Assembly (NCBI RefSeq): GCF_015330125.1
Contig: NZ_JADDXR010000002.1
Span: 1,426,001 to 1,490,000, forward strand
DNA length: 64,000 nucleotides
Direction of reading: 5' to 3'
Origin: Zobellia nedashkovskayae
Lineage (GTDB): Bacteria > Bacteroidota > Bacteroidia > Flavobacteriales > Flavobacteriaceae
Shown piece by piece: positions 1 to 9,273 of the stretch. The notes below the pieces were generated by a model, which saw only the letters and a program-made list of their open reading frames with translations, was not told the DNA's origin and made no database searches. The first letter of the stretch is position 1. Every line of letters begins with the position of its first letter. Both the position numbers and the translations under genes were made by a program.

Positions 1-559
1 CTGCACGAGATCCTGCATTTACATTTATGGTAGAAAATTTAGTTTTGAACTCCTTACCCTCATAAATACCACCTGTGTTTATAACAATATCCTGTAAATT
101 AGAGGAACCAATAGTAGATATACTTCCACCAGTTACGGTTTTAATCAGCATCTGTTCTACCTCGGCATTAATTACCAATTCTCCACCTTCTTGTGCTTTT
201 AATTCAAGAATTTCCTGTTTTATAATTTCTTCAGAGGCAATACGCGCATCTTCATTAACGTCTATTACAACAAGATCTTCAGTATAATATAAATCCACAA
301 ATGTGCGATATCCACTAAAAATCTTACCTAGTTGCATTCGTATTTTAAGTACACCATCGTTATTAACAATGGCAACTTTATCTATATTCTCACCAGATAT
401 GACCACTTTGTTCACATCAGATTTTATAAGCTTAACAGAAAGACCGTCAAAAGCTTTAACCTCCGAGAATTTAGTTAGGTCTTGTGTCATACTTGCGTCT
501 TGGGCAAAACTAAATTGCAGCCCAAGAATACAAATGACAAGCAAAACGAACTTTTTCAT
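1..559 (-). CDS. Head-GIN domain (DUF2807) exported protein, 3' end outside window
   Basis: The reading frame starts at 559 and runs off the left edge, so only the first 186 residues are visible. The protein begins with a classical signal peptide (MKKFVLLVICILG..., cleavage probably after FSFA). The remainder is a series of short beta strands rich in Val, Ile and Gly with turns such as TGGSISTIGSSNL. This is the pattern of the head GIN / DUF2807 putative adhesin domain, a right-handed beta-helix-like fold common in Bacteroidota and usually exported. Its biochemical role is not known. It lies 61 bp downstream of rnr in the same direction, so it may be co-transcribed. The family assignment is by sequence pattern only. 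Confidence 0.75.
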   Translation of the reverse strand, partial: MKKFVLLVICILGLQFSFAQDASMTQDLTKFSEVKAFDGLSVKLIKSDVNKVVISGENIDKVAIVNNDGVLKIRMQLGKIFSGYRTFVDLYYTEDLVVIDVNEDARIASEEIIKQEILELKAQEGGELVINAEVEQMLIKTVTGGSISTIGSSNLQDIVINTGGIYEGKEFKTKFSTINVNAGSRA

Positions 560-620
560 AATGTACCTTTTTAGGTTATTTTGATAGTCAAAGACAAAAT
601 CCGTTCCAAAAAACTAATAA

Positions 621-2810
621 CTACTCATGCTTCCCTATTAAAGAGAAATCCAAATGACGTTTTATTAAATCGGAATTCTTTACCATAACTACAACTTCAT
701 CACCCAATTGGTAGGTTTTCTTTGTCTTTTCTCCTACAATTGCGTACTCCTTTTCGTCAAAGGTATAATAATCATCCTTTATATCGCTGATCCTAACCAT
801 GCCCTCGCACTTGTTCTCAATGATCTCTACATAAATACCCCATTCGGTAACACCACTAATAACACCAACAAATTCTTGATTTTGGTGATCTTGCATGAAC
901 TTAATCTGCATGTATTTAATAGAATCACGTTCTGCACTAGAAGCTAAATATTCCATATCTGAGGAATGCTTACATTTCTGTTCGTAAACTTCTTCTTTAA
1001 CAGAGGCACCACCATCTAAATAATGTTGTAATAAACGATGTACCATTACATCTGGATATCTTCTAATAGGCGATGTAAAATGTGTATAATAATCGAACGC
1101 CAAACCGTAGTGACCAATATTCTGGGTAGTATAGATGGCCTTACTCATACTACGTATAGTAAGCGTATCTACTAAATTCTGTTCTTTTTTACCTTTAACG
1201 TCACTCAAAAGCTGATTTAAAGACGCGCTAATGGATTTTTTATCTTTAAAGTCCAACTTATGCCCGAACCTAGAAACAATGCTATTAAGGGCTATTAGTT
1301 TATCTTCATTAGGATCATCGTGAATACGATATACAAAAGTCTTTTTCGGTTTTTGTTTTCCTATGAATTCAGCAACTTTTCTGTTAGCCAACAACATAAA
1401 CTCTTCAACTAACTTATTGGCATCTTTAGATTCTTTAAAGTAAACACCAACCGGCTCACTTTCTTCGTTTAAATTAAAACGTACTTCTACCTTATCAAAA
1501 GAAAGTGCACCTTCTTGCATACGTCTACCACGCATGATTTTAGCCATACGATCCATTTCTAAAGTTGCTTCTACCACATCTTCTTGAACGGTATAAGCAT
1601 CTTCGCGGATAGATATTTCTTTTGGTATACTGCCTTCTTTGGTTTCTATAATATGCTGTGCTTCTTCATAAGCAAAACGCTCATTAGAATTTATAGCCGT
1701 TCTACCAAACCATTGATCTTTGATATTAGCATCCTTATCCATCTCAAAAATTGCAGAAAAGGTGTATTTCTCTTCGTTTGGTCTTAATGAACACGCATTA
1801 TTGGACAATACTTCAGGAAGCATAGGAACCACACGATCTACTAAATAAACGGAAGTAGCTCTTTCATAAGCTTCATCATCTAAAATAGTATCCGGAACCA
1901 AGTAATGAGAAACATCGGCAATGTGAATACCAATCTCATAATTACCGTTCTCAAGAACCACAAAAGAAAGTGCATCATCAAAATCTTTGGCATCTTTTGG
2001 GTCAATAGTAAAGGTCAATACATCTCGCATATCCCTTCTTTTTGCAATCTCTTCTTCTTTAATAGAAGTATCAAGGGTATCTGCAAAACGTTCTACTTCG
2101 GTAGGAAAATCATAGGGTAGACCGTACTCCGCCAAAATGGCGTGAATTTCGGTATTATGTTCTCCTGGTTTTCCTAAAACTTCTATGATGGTTCCAGTAG
2201 GAGAATCATCTTTACTATCCCAACTATCTAATCTAACAATTACTTTATCGCCATCATTTGCTCCTTTTATTCCATCTTTTGGAATAAAGAAATCTGTATA
2301 CATTCTAAAATCTGTAGGACGAACAAAAGCAAAAGTCTTTTGTATATCTACAATCCCAACAAATTCAGTCTTTTTACGTTCAATAATATTGGCAATCTCA
2401 CCTTCTAGCTTTTTCCCTTTTCTTCTTGGGAATATATATACCTCTACGATATCACCATGAAAAGCTTTGTTCACTTTATTAGCTTGTACAAAGACATCAT
2501 CATCCATACCTTCTATAACAACGTATGCATTACCACGTCCTGTAAGATCAACCTTACCTGTTTGGTATTTTTTAGTTGATTCCAGTGCCATATAATTACC
2601 TCTACCTTCTTCTTGTATTCTATTTTTTTCCTTAAGTTGCCCTAACCTTTTAATCAATTGATTACGGTCTTGGGTATTATCTAAGCCTAATTTAGCGGCT
2701 ATTTGTTTATAATTGAAACTCTTTTTAGGGTCTTTTTCCAATACGGTAAAGATTCCTTTTGTTATCTCGTTCGCTTTATGGTTACGAGCTTTCTTCTTGT
2801 TATTTGACAT
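621..2810 (-). CDS. rnr: Ribonuclease R (3'-5' exoribonuclease)
   Basis: This 729-residue protein is a processive 3'-5' exoribonuclease that degrades structured RNA in the cytoplasm. The order of domains is typical: a basic winged-helix-like N terminus (about residues 1-70), two cold-shock/OB domains (about 75-225), the RNB catalytic domain and a C-terminal S1 domain (EFVGVISGVTEWGIYVEI). The RNB metal-binding motif DPKDAKDFDDA is at residues 270-280, and the family signature HFTSPIRRYPD is present further on. The length matches RNase R rather than the shorter RNase II. The start is the first ATG after a long AT-rich spacer, and the gene is divergent from rpiB. Confidence 0.96.
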   Translation of the reverse strand: MSNNKKKARNHKANEITKGIFTVLEKDPKKSFNYKQIAAKLGLDNTQDRNQLIKRLGQLKEKNRIQEEGRGNYMALESTKKYQTGKVDLTGRGNAYVVIEGMDDDVFVQANKVNKAFHGDIVEVYIFPRRKGKKLEGEIANIIERKKTEFVGIVDIQKTFAFVRPTDFRMYTDFFIPKDGIKGANDGDKVIVRLDSWDSKDDSPTGTIIEVLGKPGEHNTEIHAILAEYGLPYDFPTEVERFADTLDTSIKEEEIAKRRDMRDVLTFTIDPKDAKDFDDALSFVVLENGNYEIGIHIADVSHYLVPDTILDDEAYERATSVYLVDRVVPMLPEVLSNNACSLRPNEEKYTFSAIFEMDKDANIKDQWFGRTAINSNERFAYEEAQHIIETKEGSIPKEISIREDAYTVQEDVVEATLEMDRMAKIMRGRRMQEGALSFDKVEVRFNLNEESEPVGVYFKESKDANKLVEEFMLLANRKVAEFIGKQKPKKTFVYRIHDDPNEDKLIALNSIVSRFGHKLDFKDKKSISASLNQLLSDVKGKKEQNLVDTLTIRSMSKAIYTTQNIGHYGLAFDYYTHFTSPIRRYPDVMVHRLLQHYLDGGASVKEEVYEQKCKHSSDMEYLASSAERDSIKYMQIKFMQDHQNQEFVGVISGVTEWGIYVEIIENKCEGMVRISDIKDDYYTFDEKEYAIVGEKTKKTYQLGDEVVVMVKNSDLIKRHLDFSLIGKHE

Positions 2811-3460
2811 TAACTATTTTTAATTTATAGGGTAAATTACGAATTATAATTCATTACCCTGTTATTGACGAACCTTGACCTGAAAACAAGGTTATCAACA
2901 ACTATATTATATATTTCTTTTTCTTTTAAATTTTAAAAATTAAAATGGTGATTATGATAGCGTGTTAATAAGGCTTATAAAATTATGTGGAAATAGTTGC
3001 TCTGAACGACTTAAAGAAGTTGTTGACAATCTTTACAATTATAATATAGCACAGAATCAGGGTAGTAACGTAATTATCAATATTCGTTGATAAACGATAT
3101 CAACATAAATTATTTAATAAGTAAACGTAAATTTAATGTTAATTACTGGCAATAACATTTTAATAGCCCATTATAAAAAGAGTAAAAGTAAATTTCTCAA
3201 TTAGAGATTAGTTTTGTAGAGTACTATTCTAGTGAGAAATCAAAATTTAAGATCTACTTTCTGTCGTAAGGTTATTAACATTATAAACACATTTTAACAA
3301 TAACAAATTAACAATGAATACCTGTTTGAAGAAAACTAATGTTGTGACCACCATGTTTATTGTGGTGAAGTACTAGTATTCGTACCTTTGTGAACAATTA
3401 GAAGGTTTTATATAACAGTAAAACCGTATTCAAAAAAAGGTTTAAACAAGATTACGCATA
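2811..3460. other. 650 bp AT-rich divergent spacer between rnr and rpiB
   Basis: No convincing gene is present. The spacer holds nested inverted repeats just upstream of rnr: 7 bp arms at 2829-2835 and 2854-2860 enclosing the perfect palindrome GAATTATAATTC at 2841-2852, then 7 bp arms at 2871-2877 and 2887-2893. Words close to the DnaA box TTATCCACA are scattered through it: TTATCAACA at 2892-2900, TTATCAATA at 3074-3082, TTATCAACG on the minus strand at 3085-3093, ATATCAACA at 3097-3105, and TTATTAACA at 3272-3280 and, on the minus strand, at 2963-2971. The rpiB promoter lies near the right end. Whether this is more than an AT-rich promoter region cannot be told by eye. Confidence 0.5.
3360..3390 (+). 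promoter_or_regulatory. Predicted promoter of rpiB
   Basis: A TTG (3360-3362) is separated by 20 bp from TACCTTTG (3383-3390), which fits the Bacteroidota sigma factor consensus TTG-N19-22-TAnnTTTG. Transcription would start near 3394 and leave a leader of about 67 nt before rpiB. Confidence 0.6.
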
Positions 3461-3892
3461 ATGAAAATAGCTATTGGAAATGATCACGCAGGTACGGATT
3501 ACAAATTAGCCATAGTAGGTTTACTTAAATCTATGAACATAGAGGTTAATAATTATGGTACCGATGGAGCGGATAGTGTTGATTATGCAGATTTTGTTCA
3601 TCCCGTAGCTTCAGATATAGATAAAGGTGTTGTTGATTTTGGTATTATTATTTGTGGAAGCGGTAATGGAGCCTCAATGACCGCTAATAAACATCAACAA
3701 GTGCGTTGTGCCCTTTGTTGGACCAAAGAGATTGTTCAATTAAGTAGAGAACATAATGATGCTAACATCTTAAGCCTACCCGCTAGGTTTATTTCTCTAC
3801 CTCAGGCGCTAGAAATGGTTAAGACTTTCTTAGATACAGATTTTGAGGGTGGTAGGCATGAAAGAAGAATAGAAAAAATTCCTTGTAAGTAA
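3461..3892 (+). CDS. rpiB: Ribose-5-phosphate isomerase B
   Basis: This 143-residue protein interconverts ribose 5-phosphate and ribulose 5-phosphate in the non-oxidative pentose phosphate pathway. It carries the RpiB/LacAB signature: an N-terminal GNDHAG motif with the phosphate and base residues, and the segment IICGSGNGASMTANK that supplies the catalytic cysteine and the anion hole. The length is normal for the family. The gene is divergent from rnr and precedes a metal exporter, with about 170 bp of non-coding DNA between them, so it is probably its own transcription unit with the promoter at 3360-3390. Confidence 0.93.
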   Translation: MKIAIGNDHAGTDYKLAIVGLLKSMNIEVNNYGTDGADSVDYADFVHPVASDIDKGVVDFGIIICGSGNGASMTANKHQQVRCALCWTKEIVQLSREHNDANILSLPARFISLPQALEMVKTFLDTDFEGGRHERRIEKIPCK

Positions 3893-4060
3893 ACATTCAA
3901 AGCTTTACTTTTAAATATAGTAGACTCTTATAAAGTCTTGCCAAACCAACCACTTCATCATACGTAACACTAGTTGTTCATAACTTGGGTATTCCTTGTT
4001 AAGAAGGCATTTTAGGTACCATTACATATTTATTAACGTATTAATTATTTTCCATATTAA

Positions 4061-4987
<927 letters not shown>

Positions 4988-4991
4988 TATT

Positions 4992-5438
4992 ATGAAAATA
5001 ACGGTAAAATCATTTGGAGCGCTCACTACAGAAGAGCTGTACGACATACTAAGAATTAGATCAGAAGTTTTTGTAGTAGAACAAGAATGTGTTTACCAAG
5101 ATGTAGATGGTAAGGACCAAAAAGCATTACACGTAATAGGAACTAGAAAAGGTGAGTTAGTTGCTTATACCCGAATATTTAAACCAGGAGATTATTTTGA
5201 AGAAGCGAGTATAGGAAGGGTAGTGGTAAATCCTACCGAAAGAAAATACGGCTACGGAAAAGAAATTATGAGAGCCTCGATTACAGCTATAGAAAAGCAT
5301 TTTAAAGAAGATGTTATTAAATTATCTGCTCAGTTATATTTAGAACGCTTTTATCATACACTTGGTTTTGATCAAGTAGGAGATGGTTATTTAGAAGATG
5401 GCATACCACATATTGGTATGGTTAGAAGAAAAAAATAA
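4992..5438 (+). CDS. GNAT-family N-acetyltransferase, ElaA-like
   Basis: This 148-residue protein is a GNAT acyl-CoA-dependent acetyltransferase of the ElaA type. The N-terminal run LRIRSEVFVVEQECVYQDVDG is characteristic of ElaA and is followed by the acetyl-CoA-binding region IGRVVVNPTERKYGYGKEIM. The ATG at 4992 is chosen because the family begins a few residues before LTTEELYDIL; an upstream in-frame ATG at 4974 lies inside the preceding gene. The physiological substrate of ElaA proteins is unknown. It follows the CDF gene with 4 bp between stop and start, and a strong palindromic terminator follows directly. Confidence 0.85.
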   Translation: MKITVKSFGALTTEELYDILRIRSEVFVVEQECVYQDVDGKDQKALHVIGTRKGELVAYTRIFKPGDYFEEASIGRVVVNPTERKYGYGKEIMRASITAIEKHFKEDVIKLSAQLYLERFYHTLGFDQVGDGYLEDGIPHIGMVRRKK

Positions 5439-5466
5439 GGTCCGCAATTGCGGACCTTATTTTTTA
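5435..5466 (+). terminator. Rho-independent terminator after the acetyltransferase gene
   Basis: A perfect 26 bp palindrome (5435-5460) includes the stop codon and is followed by a run of T. It can form an 11 bp stem with an AATT loop. The convergent gene at 5482 may use the same hairpin. Confidence 0.85.
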
Positions 5467-5481
5467 TATGACTATGTGAAA

Positions 5482-5856
5482 TTAAATACGAATAGGTTCT
5501 TTGTTCGTAAGGTTAATATCTTCCAACATATTATCGGTAAACTTATAATGACCTTTAGTTGTTATAATACGAAACCGGTTAGAGTTCATTCTACTTAAAG
5601 TATCCAAGAAAAGCCACTTGGTTTTTAGAAGTCTAGGCTTAGAAGATTTAAGGCTTATTTCAAAGTAATATTTTCTTCCATTTTTAAGCGCAACAATATC
5701 TGGTGTAATCTTAAAATCAGTACCTTTTCTAACGTACGATTTTGGAGTTGCATACCCGTCAATATCCGCTTTAATTTCTTCGAAGCCGGTGGCTTCTAGA
5801 TGGTGAATTGACTTCTCTAAAAATTCCTTGTTTTCTGACTTTTCTGTTGTTACCAT
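5482..5856 (-). CDS. Small protein with PD-(D/E)xK-nuclease-like pattern, unrecognised
   Basis: I do not recognise this 124-residue protein. The start at 5856 is chosen because it gives a soluble protein beginning MVTTEKSENKEF; a longer frame to 5940 would add a hydrophobic leader of unlikely composition. The core TPDIVALKNGRKYYFEISLK resembles the strand pair of PD-(D/E)xK nucleases (Pro-Asp, then a strand ending in Glu), but the canonical lysine two residues after Glu is Ser, with a Lys two positions later. It could be an atypical or inactive nuclease-fold protein. It lies downstream of the restriction-modification pair on the same strand, which may be meaningful. Confidence 0.55.
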   Translation of the reverse strand: MVTTEKSENKEFLEKSIHHLEATGFEEIKADIDGYATPKSYVRKGTDFKITPDIVALKNGRKYYFEISLKSSKPRLLKTKWLFLDTLSRMNSNRFRIITTKGHYKFTDNMLEDINLTNKEPIRI

Positions 5857-5965
5857 AACGGAGAAGATAGTAAAACAAAGTGCAATAAAAAAGTTTTGAG
5901 TGTTGATTAACAGCATTTTAAGAACTGAAAAACGTTCCATTCATTAAATTCTATTAGACACAAGA

Positions 5966-5985
5966 AACAGACCAATCGGTTTGTT
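5966..5985. repeat. Short inverted repeat with the ACCAATxGGTTTGT core
   Basis: Arms AACAGACC and GGTTTGTT with one G-T wobble surround AATC. The core ACCAATCGGTTTGT is nearly repeated in the long palindrome at 6086-6115. It lies between the small protein gene and the putative restriction enzyme gene and may be regulatory or a hairpin in the transcript. Confidence 0.45.
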
Positions 5986-6085
5986 GGCTATGTATGGGTT
6001 TGATAAATTGTATGCTTTTTGGGCGATAAAATACTGGTTTAAATCGCTGTAAGTGCATACTAGTCAAGAATCTTAGAATAATATC

Positions 6086-6115
6086 AATTTTACAAACCAA
6101 TTGGTTTGTAAAATT
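6086..6115. terminator. Perfect 30 bp palindrome after the putative restriction enzyme gene
   Basis: The sequence 6086-6115 is perfectly self-complementary, centred on AATT, and begins two bases after the stop codon of the gene at 6118-6732 (minus strand). It can form a long hairpin with an A/T-rich base and is best read as a transcription terminator or mRNA-stabilising hairpin. The exact symmetry and the relative at 5966-5985 also allow a protein-binding site. Confidence 0.6.
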
Positions 6116-6117
6116 TA

Positions 6118-6732
6118 TTAAGCCAACCTTTTGGCAACTCCTGATTCCTCTAGAAAATCTAGTTTCAAAATAAGGTTCAAAGGTTTTTCAGCTTTATTTT
6201 TTGTCGAAGCAAAGAGATATCCCTCACTTCTGTGGTGCAGTTCATCAATTTTTATTTTACCATGTGTACGTTGTTCTGGCAATATGTACTTTTTTAAAGC
6301 CGATAATGTAATGGAGCGTTCCATTAAAAGATCAAGTAATTTTTGACGATTTACCAAGGTGATTTTACAAGAAGTAAATGTGTTGGGGTCATCTGCATAG
6401 ATGGAAGTTATTAACGCATAGAATTCTGTTTTTTTTGAGGTATCAAAAAGCCAACCTTCTTTTAGAATACCCTTTTTTTCATAACTCAATTCAAAGGCAA
6501 AAGTGGGTAGGTTTTCGTTTATATAATCCAGTTGTGCTTTTTCATCTATATAGAATTTTTTTCCATTCGTTTTATGAATAAAAATCAAATCTATACCGGC
6601 CAATTGCTTTGGCATATCGGATACTCGCTCAAAGGTATAATGCTTCAGATACTGTTTGTAATAACGGTCCAATAAAATGCAAAGCTCCTGCTCCCTTTCT
6701 AAATCTGACTTAAAATTACTTTTAAGGGGCAT
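6118..6732 (-). CDS. Putative type II restriction endonuclease, PD-(D/E)xK fold
   Basis: This 204-residue protein lies 30 bp downstream of a DNA C5 methyltransferase in the same direction. It has a recognisable PD-(D/E)xK nuclease core: Gly46-Ile47-Asp48 at the start of a beta strand, then YIDEKAQ with Asp63 and Lys65 forming the DxK pair, and an acidic N-terminal helix. The length is typical of an orthodox type II enzyme. I do not recognise the family or specificity. Position and motif make it the likely cleaving partner of the methyltransferase; an alternative is a Vsr-like or solitary nuclease, but the Vsr motifs are not seen. The inference rests on context plus three motif residues. Confidence 0.65.
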   Translation of the reverse strand: MPLKSNFKSDLEREQELCILLDRYYKQYLKHYTFERVSDMPKQLAGIDLIFIHKTNGKKFYIDEKAQLDYINENLPTFAFELSYEKKGILKEGWLFDTSKKTEFYALITSIYADDPNTFTSCKITLVNRQKLLDLLMERSITLSALKKYILPEQRTHGKIKIDELHHRSEGYLFASTKNKAEKPLNLILKLDFLEESGVAKRLA

Positions 6733-6762
6733 ATTACATTTGTTAGTATGAAATTTAAAGAA

Positions 6763-7989
6763 CTAAACTTCAATTTTATCGGCCAGTGCCTTGCCAATTC
6801 TTTCAACAACACCAACAACTAAGGCATTACCCATAAAAAAGGCCCGTTTGGTATCGCTTACACCTTCTAATAACGTATGATTATCAGGAAACATATTTAA
6901 ACGCTCTAATTCAACAGGTGTTAAACGCCTCAATCCCTTTTTAGTCTGTACCACATGCTTAAATCGAGACGGGGACTTTCCGCCCTCACCAGTAATAATA
7001 GTTCTTGAAGCATTATCCAATGCATCTGGAAAAATCATTCCGCCTTCACTATAATTATAAGTAAATCCGGTTTTAGCCGTTCGCACTTCTTTTTTAGCCC
7101 CTTTTAGATATTCCCACTTATGGAAATCCTCTTCTGGAATAAAAAATTCTGATGTTACTTCTCCATTTTGAAGCACATCTCCTAAAACGGTACGTTTACC
7201 ATCATAATTGGCCTGCGTTTTTACCGTAAACACCTTACCATTTATGAAAACCCCTGAATTTTGAAAAGGAGAAAGCTTTTCGCCTAGATTAAAGTTTTCT
7301 GAGATATGTACTAAATCGTCCTTAATTTCAAAAGAAATTGGTTTTTGAGTGGTTTGTTGCACAGGAAAAGCCGAAGCAATTGTTCCCTCAGAAAGTACCC
7401 AATCTGCTGGACTGGACTTTTTAAGTGCTCTATAAAGTGATGTAGATTTGTGATAGCCTAAGAAAAAGATGCGCCTACGTCTTTGGGGCATACCATATTC
7501 GGCGGCATTAATAACGCGCCATTCAACAGCATAACCCAAGTCATCAAGACTTTTCAACATAATGGCAAAATCTCGTCCGCGCTGGGCAGATGGCGATTTT
7601 AGCAAACGATCTACGTTTTCAAGAAACAAGTACTTAGGAGGATTTTTCTTTTCAGATAATATGCGGTGAATACTCCACCATAACACCCCTTTTTTACCAA
7701 TTAATCCTTTGGAGTTCTGTAAAGTGGTCGCCACGGAGTAATCTTGGCAAGGAAATCCGCCCACGAGTACATCCCCATCAGGAATAACACCTGTAGAAAC
7801 TTCGGATATGTTTTGGTTACAATGGTTTTCTTTACCAAAACGCTCTTCGTAAACGATAGAAGCATGTTGCGCTTTTGTAGAAGGTTCCCATTGGTTACTC
7901 CAGACTACCTCATATTGTCCGGTTTTTTCTAGTCCGAGGCGAAATCCTCCGACCCCTGCAAAAAGTTCTATTGCCTTGAGTTTGCTCAT
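6763..7989 (-). CDS. DNA (cytosine-5-)-methyltransferase
   Basis: This 408-residue enzyme transfers a methyl group from S-adenosylmethionine to C5 of cytosine in a specific DNA sequence. The ordered motifs are all present: motif I FAGVGGF (residues 10-16), motif IV with catalytic Cys81 in GFPCQ, motif VI ENV (124-126), motif VIII QRRRR (169-173), motif IX around LRRLTPVELERL and motif X GNALVVGVV. The region between VIII and IX is the target-recognition domain; it does not let me name the target. The adjacent nuclease-like gene suggests a type II restriction-modification system rather than an orphan methylase. It is divergent from the NlpC/P60 gene with a short shared spacer. Confidence 0.95.
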   Translation of the reverse strand: MSKLKAIELFAGVGGFRLGLEKTGQYEVVWSNQWEPSTKAQHASIVYEERFGKENHCNQNISEVSTGVIPDGDVLVGGFPCQDYSVATTLQNSKGLIGKKGVLWWSIHRILSEKKNPPKYLFLENVDRLLKSPSAQRGRDFAIMLKSLDDLGYAVEWRVINAAEYGMPQRRRRIFFLGYHKSTSLYRALKKSSPADWVLSEGTIASAFPVQQTTQKPISFEIKDDLVHISENFNLGEKLSPFQNSGVFINGKVFTVKTQANYDGKRTVLGDVLQNGEVTSEFFIPEEDFHKWEYLKGAKKEVRTAKTGFTYNYSEGGMIFPDALDNASRTIITGEGGKSPSRFKHVVQTKKGLRRLTPVELERLNMFPDNHTLLEGVSDTKRAFFMGNALVVGVVERIGKALADKIEV

Positions 7990-8047
7990 TTGCGATAAAA
8001 TTACATAATTTCACTAAAGCAAAGTAAACATGATAATAGATTTAAGA

Positions 8048-9241
8048 ATGAAGAGATATAAGATAGCAGTTTTGCTCACTGGTTTTTTGGTGTTGTTTTT
8101 AGGTTCCTGTACTGAAAAAAGTAAGAAGGAAGCAAAGCTTTTAGAAACTATTACTCAAATAAGAAAAGAATATGCTCCGGATAAAAGAACAGCTCTTTTT
8201 GATGTGCACACTTATATAGATACCGAAAAGTATATTTTAAGAGGGGAGACTAATATGGCTGAGGCTGTTGAGGCATTAAAAGCTAACTTGGATAAACAAG
8301 ATATTAAGTACACCAGTGAAATAGAAATACTACCCTCAAAACAACTTGAAGGTAAAACCCAGGCCGTTATCAATATTTCAGTGGCAAATCTTAGGAGTAA
8401 TCCAAAACACTCGGCAGAACTGGCAACACAGGCTACATTAGGTACACCGGTAAGAGTGTATAAAAAAGAAGAAAATTGGTATTACATTCAAACGCCTGAT
8501 AAATATCTGTCATGGGTTAATGTAGGTGGAATTGTTCTGATGGATGAAGAGGAAGCAAAACAATACAAAAGCACAGCAAAGCTAATTTATACCCAAACCG
8601 CTGGATATTCATATCAAGATACGGAGGCAACCCAACGTGTTTCTGACTTGGTTGCAGGAGATATTATTGAAATGACGGGCGAGACCGATGATTTTTTTGA
8701 AGTGCAGTACCCAGATGGCCGTAAAGCGGTGGTTAGAAAGGAAGAATCAGAACCCTATGATATTTGGTTAGAGAAATTGGAACCAACCCAAGAAAGTCTT
8801 GTGGCTACTTCAAAAACTTTAATGGGTGTTCCTTATTTATGGGGAGGAACCTCAACTAAAGGAATGGACTGTAGCGGATTTACTAAAACTATATTTTTCC
8901 TTAACGGAATGGTCATTCCCAGAGATGCCTCACAGCAAGTACATACGGGTAAAGCCATTGATTCCGTCAAAAACTTTGATAAGCTACAAAAAGGCGATTT
9001 ATTGTTTTTTGGAAGAGAAGCAACGGATTCTACCACAGAAAAAGTGGTACATGTAGGTATGTGGATTGGTAATAATGAGTTTATTCATGCCTCAGAGATG
9101 GTACGCATAAACAGTATGGATCCCAATGCAGATAATTATGACGAGCATAATCACAACCGTTATCTACGCTCAAAACGCATCTTAAAAGAAAATGACGAAG
9201 CCTTGATCAGTTTGGTTAAAAACCCTGTTTTTAAGGATTAG
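8048..9241 (+). CDS. NlpC/P60 (C40) peptidoglycan endopeptidase lipoprotein with SH3 domains
   Basis: This 397-residue lipoprotein starts at 8048, which places the lipobox LFLGSC at the right distance; an ATG at 8030 would add six residues. After a helical N-terminal region come two bacterial SH3-like domains (SVANLRSNP... and a second near residues 185-235) and a C-terminal NlpC/P60 domain with catalytic Cys275 (MDCSGF), His335 (VHVGMW) and His347 (FIHAS). Such proteins cleave gamma-D-glutamyl-diaminoacid bonds in peptidoglycan stem peptides, as in YkfC-type recycling enzymes. It would act from the membrane in the periplasm. The gene stands alone. Confidence 0.9.
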   Translation: MKRYKIAVLLTGFLVLFLGSCTEKSKKEAKLLETITQIRKEYAPDKRTALFDVHTYIDTEKYILRGETNMAEAVEALKANLDKQDIKYTSEIEILPSKQLEGKTQAVINISVANLRSNPKHSAELATQATLGTPVRVYKKEENWYYIQTPDKYLSWVNVGGIVLMDEEEAKQYKSTAKLIYTQTAGYSYQDTEATQRVSDLVAGDIIEMTGETDDFFEVQYPDGRKAVVRKEESEPYDIWLEKLEPTQESLVATSKTLMGVPYLWGGTSTKGMDCSGFTKTIFFLNGMVIPRDASQQVHTGKAIDSVKNFDKLQKGDLLFFGREATDSTTEKVVHVGMWIGNNEFIHASEMVRINSMDPNADNYDEHNHNRYLRSKRILKENDEALISLVKNPVFKD

Positions 9242-9273
9242 GCTATAGTTATTAGGGAAATGAAATTAAAAAC

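Noticed and set aside
3209..3216. TAGTTTTG as a second rpiB promoter
   Set aside because: It matches TAnnTTTG but has no TTG at a suitable distance and lies 245 bp before the gene; the element at 3383 is better.
5482..7989. Restriction locus as part of a mobile element
   Set aside because: No transposase, integrase, terminal repeats or target duplication is visible at its borders.
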